Source of the DNA: Planctomycetia bacterium
GTDB taxonomy: Bacteria > Planctomycetota > Phycisphaerae > Phycisphaerales > SM1A02
Length of the DNA stretch: 5,932 nucleotides
Assembly (NCBI GenBank): GCA_005799205.1
Contig: SYHM01000083.1
Coordinates: 1-5,932, forward strand
Direction: 5' to 3'
A program made the translations under genes and the position numbers. This document shows positions 1-5,778 of the stretch, in pieces. Below the pieces are notes generated by a model. The model was not told where the DNA came from. It was given only the letters and a program-made list of their open reading frames with translations, and ran no database searches. Position 1 is the stretch's first letter, and every line of letters starts with the position of its first letter.

Positions 1-509
1 AGCGCGACAACGAGACCGCTTGCGGTCGCGACCAATGCTTCGGCAATTCCAGAAGAGACAAGTCGCGGATCGCTCAGCGTGTCCTTGCCTCCAAGAAGCT
101 CAAAGCTGCGGATAATGCCTGAGACTGTGCCGAGAATTCCAAGCATCGGCGCAGCGGTGACGATCGTCGACTGGATGTTCAAGAATCGCTCGAGTCGTGG
201 ACGCTGACGCTCAACAGAGGCAATCGCGATGGCATCCGACGGACCATCGCACGCGAGGTCTGCGGCGACCGCACCATAGGGGCTGTCGTCCTCCTGCGCG
301 AGCGCCGTCACGGTCTCGGCATCATTCATGCGAAGCGCATTGATCATCGCGCGCAGCCGAACACGCGAACCCCTCGTCGCCATCTTGTGCCAGAAGCAAA
401 TTCGTTCGACTGTCAGCGTGACTGAAAGCACGCTGAGTGCGAGGAGCGGCCACATCACCGGCCCTCCACGCTCCATCAGTAGGAGCAGGCTGTTCCAAAG
501 AAATTCCAT
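1..509 (-). CDS. ExbB/TolQ/MotA-family proton-channel subunit, N-terminal part (C-terminus beyond window)
   Basis: This is an inner-membrane ion-channel subunit of the family that uses the proton (or sodium) gradient to drive a partner such as ExbD/TolR or a flagellar stator. The window shows 169 residues and the gene runs off the left edge. The first membrane segment, about residues 15-36 (GGPVMWPLLALSVLSVTLTV, followed by ERI), has the usual ExbB look. After a cytoplasmic stretch comes the family core: TAAPMLGILGTVSGIIRSF at about 118-136, then SSGIAEALVATASGLVVA at about 152-169, which begins the third membrane helix. The ATG at 507-509 is preferred because it places the first helix normally; GAAG lies just upstream as a weak ribosome site. 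A second upstream ATG is in another frame. The gene is divergent from ispA. A partner gene would be expected beyond position 1. The sequence cannot separate ExbB, TolQ and MotA-like roles, so no symbol is given. Confidence 0.88.
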   Translation of the reverse strand, partial: MEFLWNSLLLLMERGGPVMWPLLALSVLSVTLTVERICFWHKMATRGSRVRLRAMINALRMNDAETVTALAQEDDSPYGAVAADLACDGPSDAIAIASVERQRPRLERFLNIQSTIVTAAPMLGILGTVSGIIRSFELLGGKDTLSDPRLVSSGIAEALVATASGLVVA

Positions 510-518
510 AGGTCTTCG

Positions 519-524
519 ATCATA
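519..524 (-). promoter_or_regulatory. Candidate -10 box of the ExbB-family gene
   Basis: On the minus strand the box reads TATGAT, five of six matches to TATAAT, and ends nine bases before the ATG. That would give a leader of only two or three bases. I see no good -35 hexamer at the usual distance. This is a pattern match without experimental support. Confidence 0.4.
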
Positions 525-550
525 AGCGATGACCGCAATGCGGCACCCAC

Positions 551-556
551 TACACT
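551..556 (+). promoter_or_regulatory. Candidate -10 box of ispA, consistent with a leaderless transcript
   Basis: TACACT fits TANNNT and is followed by only six bases before the ATG at 563, so transcription would begin at or next to the start codon. No Shine-Dalgarno sequence precedes the ATG, which agrees with a leaderless start. A weak -35 candidate, ATGACC at 529-534 (four of six matches to TTGACA), lies 16 bases upstream. Confidence 0.45.
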
Positions 557-562
557 CGCGCC

Positions 563-1447
563 ATGCGTGTCGCGCCGTCGATAGAACACGATGTCTTCTG
601 CCCGACCCTCTTGCGAGAGATCGAGTCTTGCCTTGAGCGCTTTGTCCAGGATGCCTCCTACACCACGAAACTTCGCGAAGCGGTCGGATACTCCCTTCTG
701 GGAGGTGGCAAGCGGCTCCGTCCCCTGCTTGCGCTTCGCTGCTGCGAAGCGTGTGGCGCCTCGACGAAGGACGCGCTCGAAGCGGCCGCCGCGGTCGAGA
801 TGGTGCACGCGTTCAGTCTCGTACACGATGACCTCCCCGCGCTCGATAATGACGCAATTCGCCGCGGGCGCCCCACCGCACATGTCGCCTATGGCGAGGC
901 GATGGCGATCCTTGCGGGGGATGCGCTGCTCGCTCTCGCCATGCACGCGGCATGCTCGACCGCGCGGAATCCATCGAGGATCGCCCACGAGGTCACGAAC
1001 GCCACCTCGGCGATGATCACTGGTCAGGTGTACGACACACTCGGGGGGTTTCCAGAGGCCATGCCGCCTGCCGAGCGGCTGAGCCTTGTGCACAATCACA
1101 AGACCGGCGCGCTGATTCGCTGCGCGTGCCGAGTCGGGGCACTTTGTGCAGAGGCGCGCCCCGAACACTTTGCTGCGCTCGATCGCTGGGGAGACCTTGT
1201 CGGGCTCATGTTCCAGGCAGTTGATGATCTGCTCGATGTCACACAGTCGGCGGAACATGTCGGGAAAGCAGTCGGCAAGGATTCTGACGCTGGCAAGCTG
1301 ACGTACCCATCGGTGTACGGAATCGATGCCACGCGACACGAAGTCTGCCGCCTCAGACGAGAGGCGCTTGCCACACTCGAACCGCTTGGAGAAAGGGCCG
1401 AGCACCTGCTCGCCATCACCGAGTACCTCGCAGCGCGAACTCGATGA
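563..1447 (+). CDS. ispA: Short-chain polyprenyl diphosphate synthase (farnesyl/geranylgeranyl diphosphate synthase, IspA type)
   Basis: This cytoplasmic prenyltransferase condenses dimethylallyl and isopentenyl diphosphate head to tail into FPP or GGPP. At 294 residues it has the usual length. The family motifs appear in order: GGGKRLRP at 47-54 (isopentenyl diphosphate binding), the first aspartate-rich motif HDDLPALDND at 88-97 (D89, D90, D95, with the two-residue insertion of the bacterial type), the arginine pair R100-R101, HNHKTG at 177-182, the second aspartate-rich motif QAVDDLLDVT at 218-227, and GKAVGKD at 234-240 followed by KLTYPS. All metal-binding aspartates are present, so it should be active. 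The ATG at 563 has no Shine-Dalgarno but sits six bases after a TACACT box. It lies 68 bases upstream of dxs on the same strand, which supports an isoprenoid role. Product chain length cannot be fixed from these motifs; FPP is the default, GGPP is possible. Confidence 0.93.
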   Translation: MRVAPSIEHDVFCPTLLREIESCLERFVQDASYTTKLREAVGYSLLGGGKRLRPLLALRCCEACGASTKDALEAAAAVEMVHAFSLVHDDLPALDNDAIRRGRPTAHVAYGEAMAILAGDALLALAMHAACSTARNPSRIAHEVTNATSAMITGQVYDTLGGFPEAMPPAERLSLVHNHKTGALIRCACRVGALCAEARPEHFAALDRWGDLVGLMFQAVDDLLDVTQSAEHVGKAVGKDSDAGKLTYPSVYGIDATRHEVCRLRREALATLEPLGERAEHLLAITEYLAARTR

Positions 1448-1470
1448 GTGCGGCGCGAGTACCAACTGCC

Positions 1471-1476
1471 TATACT
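1471..1476 (+). promoter_or_regulatory. Candidate -10 box of dxs
   Basis: TATACT matches TATAAT at five of six positions and lies in the 68-base gap between ispA and dxs. It would give a leader of roughly 30-35 bases. I see no convincing -35 hexamer. It suggests that dxs may have its own promoter in addition to readthrough from ispA. Confidence 0.4.
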
Positions 1477-1494
1477 CAGTGACGTTGTACACCT

Positions 1495-1511
1495 CTTGAA
1501 AGACTTGAAAG
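1495..1511 (+). repeat. Tandem direct repeat CTTGAAAG x2 just upstream of dxs
   Basis: CTTGAAAG occurs at 1495-1502 and again at 1504-1511, separated by one base, and ends four bases before the dxs ATG. The second copy supplies GAAAG at ribosome-site distance, which is a poor Shine-Dalgarno. The repeat may be a regulatory or ribosome-binding element, or chance. Confidence 0.6.
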
Positions 1512-1515
1512 CTCG

Positions 1516-3477
1516 ATGAATTTGCTCACTTCTATTCACTCTCCAGCAGATCTGAAGTCCCTTCCCCCTGGCGACCTCGCGCAAGTCTGCGCAGAGATCC
1601 GCGCCGCCATCTGTGATCAAGTCTCGAGGAGTGGCGGGCATCTTGCTCCGAATCTCGGTGTCGTCGAACTCACAGTGGCGATGCACTATGTCTTCGACTT
1701 TTCGTTTGACCGACTGCTCTTCGATGTTGGACACCAGTGCTACACCCACAAGTTGCTGACGGGCCGGCAGCACCTGCTGCCGCGACTGAGACAACGTGGA
1801 GGAATGTCCGGATTTCCCGAGCCGCGCGAGTCACCCTATGACCTCTTCACCGTGGGACACGCTGGCACCGCCATTTCGACGGCCGTTGGCATGGCACGAG
1901 GCGATTCACTGAATGGCGATGGATGGTCGCCACAATGTCCCAGCGGTCGTCGGACCGTGTCTCTCATCGGCGATGCGTCGATCGTTAATGGCGTGGCGAT
2001 GGAGGGACTCAACAATGCCGGAACGCTGAAGCGACAGTTCTTGGTGGTGCTGAATGACAATGGAATGAGCATCGCAAAGCCGCAGGGAGCCGTTTCTGCA
2101 TACTTCGATCGACTGCGACTCTCGCACACCTACGGAGAGTTCAAGAAGCGCGCCAAAGAAGTCGCCTCTCATATGCCAGGTGGCGAGGCCCTTCGAGAGC
2201 TCTACCACCGAATGGGAGAGTCCTCGAAGGCATTTGTCGCAGAGAATCATTGGTTTGAGCACTTCGGACTCGTCACGGTCGGTCCAATTGATGGGCACGA
2301 CCTTCCGACGCTTATTGATGTCTTCAACGAAGCGAAGCACTTTGATCGGCCGATGGTGCTGCACATCAAGACGATCAAGGGCAAGGGCTACAGCTTTGCC
2401 GAGAATGACGCGACCGCCTTCCACTCCCCGAGCGCTTTCAAGATTGAAACACTCGAGAACGAGGGATGCCGAGTCGAGGTCAAAAAGGGAGGCCGCTCCT
2501 TCACGGCAGCGTTTGGGGAGATCCTTTCCTCACTCATGGCGCGCGATCCACGGGTTGTTGCGTGCACCGCCGCGATGCCTGATGGCACTGGCATCAGCAA
2601 GGTCATTGATCAGTTTCCAGATCGAGTGTGGGATAGCGGCATCTGCGAGAGTCACGCGTTCGACATGATGGCTGGGCTCGCAAAGACGGGATGGAAACCG
2701 TTTTTCGCCGTGTACTCGACCTTTCTGCAGCGTGCCTTCGATCAAGCGTTTCAAGAAGCGGCTCTGCAGGGATTACCGGTGCGCCTCTGTCTCGACCGCG
2801 CCGGGCTTGTTGGAGGCGATGGAGCGGTCCATCATGGGTTCTGTGATATCGCGCTCCTCTCTGTGCTGCCAAAGGCTTGCATCATGGCCGCGATGGACGA
2901 GCCCAGCCTCGCCGCGTGCGTCGCATTCATGAGTGAATACAGTGAGGGGGTCTCGTCGGTGCGGTATCCGCGAGAGAGCGTGAGTGCACGATTCGCGTCA
3001 TCTGCGTGTCCCGCGTTTGAACTCGGAAAGGCGCGACAATTGGTGGGTTGCGACAATCCAGATGCGGCGATCCTCGCCTTCGGAGTCAGCGCCATCGATG
3101 GTGCCCAGGCGCTCGATGTCCTCAATGGCGAGTACGAAGTTGAACTCTATGACGCGCGGTTCGCCAAGCCAGTCGACGGCGAACTGCTGCGACGATTACT
3201 CACGGCAGGCACGCCGGTCATCACCGTCGAGGATCACTCGATTCAAGGTGGTTTCGGATCGGCGGTGCTCGAGACATGCCACTCACTCGGCCTCGACACG
3301 CGATTGATCACGCGGATGGCCCTCCCAGATCGTTGGATCTATCAGGGCGAGCGCGCCGAGCAACTCGCTGAGGCAGGGATCGACGGATCCGCGATCGCAC
3401 GAACTCTCCGAGCAGTTCTCGAGGGATCTCCAGTCAGCGATGCCTCTCCAGCAGCCGTCGCCAGTTCGTCGCGCTAG
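1516..3477 (+). CDS. dxs: 1-deoxy-D-xylulose-5-phosphate synthase
   Basis: DXS is the cytoplasmic, thiamine diphosphate- and Mg-dependent enzyme that joins pyruvate and glyceraldehyde 3-phosphate to DXP, the first step of the MEP pathway and a source of thiamine and pyridoxal precursors. The 653 residues cover the whole family. The N-terminal thiamine-binding domain shows SGGHLAPNLG (H42), DVGHQCYTHK (H73), VGHAGT (H115), GDASIVNG at 152-159, and LNDNGMSI at 179-186. FHSPSAF carries H303. The central domain shows GICESHA with the catalytic glutamate E378, YSTFLQRAFDQ, DRAG (R428), and GGDGAVHHG (D435, H439). The C-terminal transketolase domain ends with ITVEDHSIQGGFG and LPDRWIYQG. The expected catalytic residues are kept, but the cofactor motif reads GDA rather than GDG. 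About nine extra residues lie at 131-146 relative to my memory of E. coli DXS, and the last ~17 residues are a Ser/Ala/Pro-rich tail. The start is the first ATG giving a normal N-terminus. Confidence 0.97.
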   Translation: MNLLTSIHSPADLKSLPPGDLAQVCAEIRAAICDQVSRSGGHLAPNLGVVELTVAMHYVFDFSFDRLLFDVGHQCYTHKLLTGRQHLLPRLRQRGGMSGFPEPRESPYDLFTVGHAGTAISTAVGMARGDSLNGDGWSPQCPSGRRTVSLIGDASIVNGVAMEGLNNAGTLKRQFLVVLNDNGMSIAKPQGAVSAYFDRLRLSHTYGEFKKRAKEVASHMPGGEALRELYHRMGESSKAFVAENHWFEHFGLVTVGPIDGHDLPTLIDVFNEAKHFDRPMVLHIKTIKGKGYSFAENDATAFHSPSAFKIETLENEGCRVEVKKGGRSFTAAFGEILSSLMARDPRVVACTAAMPDGTGISKVIDQFPDRVWDSGICESHAFDMMAGLAKTGWKPFFAVYSTFLQRAFDQAFQEAALQGLPVRLCLDRAGLVGGDGAVHHGFCDIALLSVLPKACIMAAMDEPSLAACVAFMSEYSEGVSSVRYPRESVSARFASSACPAFELGKARQLVGCDNPDAAILAFGVSAIDGAQALDVLNGEYEVELYDARFAKPVDGELLRRLLTAGTPVITVEDHSIQGGFGSAVLETCHSLGLDTRLITRMALPDRWIYQGERAEQLAEAGIDGSAIARTLRAVLEGSPVSDASPAAVASSSR

Positions 3478-3516
3478 AAAAACGGAGTCACTTTCAGCTT
3501 CACTCGCGCCCACTGC

Positions 3517-3522
3517 TACGGT
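3517..3522 (+). promoter_or_regulatory. Candidate -10 box of yraN
   Basis: TACGGT fits TANNNT and ends seven bases before the preferred ATG at 3530, in the 52-base gap after the dxs stop codon. The bases between (GAGGTGG) could also act as a ribosome site, although GAGG stands only three bases from the ATG, which is tight. Transcription from the upstream dxs promoter is an equally plausible route. Confidence 0.25.
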
Positions 3523-3529
3523 GAGGTGG

Positions 3530-3940
3530 ATGGATCGTCGTTCGGCCCAGCAGCAACTCGCCCGTCGTGGCGAGGACGAGGCGCGCATCTACCTCGAAGC
3601 GCGCGGCTATGAATTGTGTGCGCAAAACCTACGGGTGGGAAGCGATGAAGCAGACCTCGTCATGCGCGCGTCCGACGGCGAAACACTTGTCATCGTTGAA
3701 GTGAAAACGCGGTCCGACCCTCGCGCTTGCCCAGAAGTGCGTGTCGATGTGGCGAAGGAACGAAGCCTCATTCGCCTCGCGCGCACACTCGCTTCTCGCG
3801 GAAGGTTTCATGGCCCAATGCGCATCGATGTGCTTGCCGTGACGCTCGCGGCAGGTCTCGCACCAGGTTCGGCACCTTCGATTCGCTGGTTCCAGAATGC
3901 GGTCCTCGGGAGCGGCCGCGCTCACTCGCGCGGCAAGTAG
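3530..3940 (+). CDS. yraN: YraN/UPF0102 family protein, predicted nuclease-like fold
   Basis: The family is widely conserved, has a predicted Holliday-junction-resolvase/endonuclease-like fold, and lacks a firmly established role. From the ATG at 3530 the protein has 136 residues, close to the usual size. The typical opening, RRGEDEARIYLEARGYEL at about 12-29, leads into AQNLRVGSDEADLV (family form GEIDLI), then LVIVEVKTR at 53-61, and MRIDVLAV at 97-104. D42, E57 and K59 match the PD-(D/E)xK-like triad of the family. An in-frame GTG at 3521 and an ATG at 3440 inside the dxs end are alternative starts. I chose 3530 because family homology begins right after it and it does not overlap dxs. The 3' end overlaps the minus-strand lipoprotein gene by 19 bases. 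It is not functionally linked to isoprenoid synthesis as far as I know; co-transcription with dxs is possible. Confidence 0.88.
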   Translation: MDRRSAQQQLARRGEDEARIYLEARGYELCAQNLRVGSDEADLVMRASDGETLVIVEVKTRSDPRACPEVRVDVAKERSLIRLARTLASRGRFHGPMRIDVLAVTLAAGLAPGSAPSIRWFQNAVLGSGRAHSRGK

Positions 3941-5214
3941 CGGTCCCAAGCAATCGTGGTCAATCGCCTCGTCATCTGATCGATGTCATTCGTCACCCAG
4001 CGATCACGAAGCGACCGCAAGTATCGAAACTGCTCATACCTGCCGCGCTGATCTTCGAGCGCTCGGCGCAATTGTCGCTGCAAGAGTGGATCAAAGATCG
4101 ATCGCTGTGTCTGCTGCTCCATTGCCATGATGCAATACCACGTCACGCTTGTCGGCTTTCGGATCGGCGCTGTGACTTTTCCCTGCGCCACCGATGCGAG
4201 CACCGTACGAATATCGGGCGCGAGTTCGAGTCCATCCAATCCTGTTGCGGGCAGTTGGTACTGCTGCCATGCACCGCCGTCAGGCAGCGCGAGCGCAACA
4301 GCAAGCTGTGCGAAACTCTCTCCGCGCGCAATCCGTGCTTCGACATCAGCAATCAACGCCTCGTCGGATGGGGTCAATCTGATGCGCCCAATCGTGATGC
4401 GGGGCTGTGGGTTGTAGTCCGCCTCGAGCAGGCCATACTGACGCTCGACGTCGCGCCAACTCACGATCGTCCTCGGCTTGACACGCCGACGTAGCAGATC
4501 TTGAGCAAGCGCTTCATCACGCTTTTCGCGCAGGTACTGATCCATTGTCATCCCGAACTGATCTTGCAATCCCTGACTCGCAGACGCACGATTTCCTCCA
4601 TAGCCAGCCACGGTCTGCTCTTGAAGTCCCTGAAGCCACGCGAAGATTCCCGCCTGCATCTCGGGCGAGAGCATCCCCTCAGCTTCGGCAATGATCAATT
4701 CGTTATTGATGTACTGCTGAAATCGCTCAGCAACAAGTTCTTCTATCAGGCGCTTGGATCGCTGCGCTGGATTCTCAGCGACGATTCGAAGAATGCGGTC
4801 TTCAATCGACTGCATGAACTGACTGGCATAAACGGGTCGACCGTTGATCTGCCCGACAAGGCTGTCAATCGTCCACCGTTCACCAACACGCAATCGAATC
4901 TCTTCAACAGGAGCACCCACTGCGACCTCGCTCGAGGTTCCATCGGCGTGCTTTTCGACGAGCGACTTCTGAGTCGTCACGGTTTCAACCCCGCCCACAG
5001 TCGTAGTGGTCACCGAGTCAACCACCGCTTTGGGGGCGAAAACTTCCTCAGGGACCTGGACGACGTCAAGGTGTTGATCGGCCGCAGGAACCGAAGTGAA
5101 GTCAGCGGGAGTCACTTCAGCGGCGGTCTTCGGGCGATCAACAAGCGTCACGCACCCTGCGACCACGACGGTCATGACCAAACCTGCGGCGAGCACACTG
5201 CGCCAATGCGACAT
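3922..5214 (-). CDS. SurA/PpiC-like lipoprotein with a degenerate parvulin region (probable periplasmic chaperone)
   Basis: The 430-residue product starts with a lipoprotein signal: a basic start, a hydrophobic stretch at about 7-20, and the lipobox VAGC with the modified cysteine at C21. Valine follows it, which by E. coli sorting rules would permit outer-membrane targeting. Residues 22-110 are a Thr/Val/Pro-rich linker without a recognisable domain. VGQINGRPVYASQFM at 120-134 is the typical entry to a SurA-type N-terminal chaperone domain, which runs as helices to about residue 245. Residues 272-366 have the outline of a parvulin domain (ITIGRIRL, then ARIARGESFAQLA, then PDGGAWQQY, then VAQGKVTAPI), but the family histidines (ARHIL at the start, GYHII at the end) are replaced by GRIRL and TWYCI. 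I infer a folding or outer-membrane-protein chaperone with little or no prolyl isomerase activity. A long charged helix ends the protein. The gene diverges from the DUF1844 gene. Confidence 0.75.
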   Translation of the reverse strand: MSHWRSVLAAGLVMTVVVAGCVTLVDRPKTAAEVTPADFTSVPAADQHLDVVQVPEEVFAPKAVVDSVTTTTVGGVETVTTQKSLVEKHADGTSSEVAVGAPVEEIRLRVGERWTIDSLVGQINGRPVYASQFMQSIEDRILRIVAENPAQRSKRLIEELVAERFQQYINNELIIAEAEGMLSPEMQAGIFAWLQGLQEQTVAGYGGNRASASQGLQDQFGMTMDQYLREKRDEALAQDLLRRRVKPRTIVSWRDVERQYGLLEADYNPQPRITIGRIRLTPSDEALIADVEARIARGESFAQLAVALALPDGGAWQQYQLPATGLDGLELAPDIRTVLASVAQGKVTAPIRKPTSVTWYCIMAMEQQTQRSIFDPLLQRQLRRALEDQRGRYEQFRYLRSLRDRWVTNDIDQMTRRLTTIAWDRYLPRE

Positions 5215-5220
5215 GGTTCG

Positions 5221-5226
5221 AGTCTA
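5221..5226 (-). promoter_or_regulatory. Candidate -10 box of the SurA-like lipoprotein gene, consistent with a leaderless transcript
   Basis: On the minus strand TAGACT is followed by six bases (CGAACC) and then the ATG at 5212-5214. The spacing and shape match the ispA box (TACACT, six bases, ATG). No Shine-Dalgarno precedes the ATG. No clear -35 element is visible. Confidence 0.4.
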
Positions 5227-5238
5227 TGCGCTCGCTCA

Positions 5239-5244
5239 TATACT
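5239..5244 (+). promoter_or_regulatory. Candidate -10 box of the DUF1844 gene
   Basis: TATACT, the same hexamer as in front of dxs, would place the transcript start near 5251 and give a short leader that includes the ribosome site GAGGAG. No convincing -35 element is visible; the -35 region would overlap the promoter of the divergent lipoprotein gene. Confidence 0.45.
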
Positions 5245-5250
5245 TGGCTT

Positions 5251-5256
5251 GAGGAG
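5251..5256 (+). promoter_or_regulatory. Shine-Dalgarno sequence of the DUF1844 gene
   Basis: GAGGAG lies six bases before the ATG at 5263. It is the clearest ribosome-binding site in the window and fixes the start, rejecting a longer reading frame that continues upstream through the antisense of the lipoprotein gene. Confidence 0.75.
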
Positions 5257-5262
5257 TCCACG

Positions 5263-5778
5263 ATGAACCAGATGCAAGATGCGGCAGACCGTTCGAAACC
5301 AGCAACACCAGCGGCGCTTCATGTCGATAGCGACTGGAAGGCGCAAGCGGAGGCCGAGCGAGAGAAACTCCGCAAGCTCGACAGTGAGCGCGCTGCCACG
5401 GCAGAAGCCGAGCAAGCAACTGCGCTACCACCGGCAGACTTTCGCAGCATCGTTGGATTGCTTGCGACGCAAGCACTCGGCGGCCTCGGTGCCTACGGTG
5501 ATCCAGAGACCCGTCGAATCGTCGTTGATCTTCCCGCGGCACAGTTTGCGATCGACTTGCTCGGGGTGCTCGCCGAGAAGACGAAGGGAAACCTCTCGAC
5601 TGAGGAGACAACAGAGTTGACGTCCATCCTCGCCGAACTTCGCTCACGGTTTGTCCAGATTGCACAACTCGTTGCGGCGCAACAGGCGCAAGGGGGCGCG
5701 GTGCCGCTGGCCGCGAACCCCGCTTCTTCAGCTCGACCTGAGACCTCCGCGAAGTCGAAACTCATCATTCCGGGGTAG
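5263..5778 (+). CDS. DUF1844 domain protein, function unknown
   Basis: This 171-residue protein belongs to a small family found in several bacterial phyla with no settled function. The core spans about residues 57-135: PADFRSIVGLLATQALGGLG, then DPETRRIVVDL at 80-90, then AIDLLGVLAEKTKGNLS at 96-112, then ELTSILAELRSRFVQIA. The AIDLL...KTKGNL signature and the final helix are what I recognise. The N-terminal region holds a strongly charged helix at about 23-50 that looks like a short coiled coil. The C-terminal 35 residues are Ala/Ser/Pro-rich and probably disordered. I see no signal peptide or membrane segment, so it is likely cytosolic. It has a strong ribosome site and its own candidate promoter. 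Its last 14 bases overlap the end of the convergent gene on the other strand. Confidence 0.88.
   Translation: MNQMQDAADRSKPATPAALHVDSDWKAQAEAEREKLRKLDSERAATAEAEQATALPPADFRSIVGLLATQALGGLGAYGDPETRRIVVDLPAAQFAIDLLGVLAEKTKGNLSTEETTELTSILAELRSRFVQIAQLVAAQQAQGGAVPLAANPASSARPETSAKSKLIIPG

Noticed and set aside
476..1492. A 338-residue open frame on the minus strand opposite ispA
   Set aside because: It is a shadow of ispA, which has all family motifs on the plus strand. The antisense translation has no recognisable domain and is rich in Arg and Cys, as GC-rich shadows usually are.
1448..1515. Possible intrinsic terminator or riboswitch between ispA and dxs
   Set aside because: I could not find a stable inverted repeat followed by a T-run, and 68 bases are too short for a known thiamine diphosphate riboswitch.
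1096..1794. A 232-residue minus-strand open frame across the ispA/dxs junction
   Set aside because: It is antisense to conserved parts of both enzymes and looks like non-coding translation.
553..3510. The ten-base string CACTCGCGCC occurs both before ispA (553-562) and before yraN (3501-3510)
   Set aside because: Shared ten-base strings are expected several times by chance in a window of this size. Its distance to the start codon differs between the two genes, so I do not treat it as an operator.
3727..4494. A 255-residue plus-strand open frame across the yraN/lipoprotein junction
   Set aside because: It overlaps two well-supported genes in another frame or strand, and its translation is Arg/Ser/Cys-rich without any motif.
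4501..5262. A long plus-strand extension of the DUF1844 frame running back through the lipoprotein gene
   Set aside because: The DUF1844 gene has a clear Shine-Dalgarno and ATG at 5263. The upstream part is antisense to a protein with a good lipobox and SurA-type domain, and shows no family resemblance of its own.
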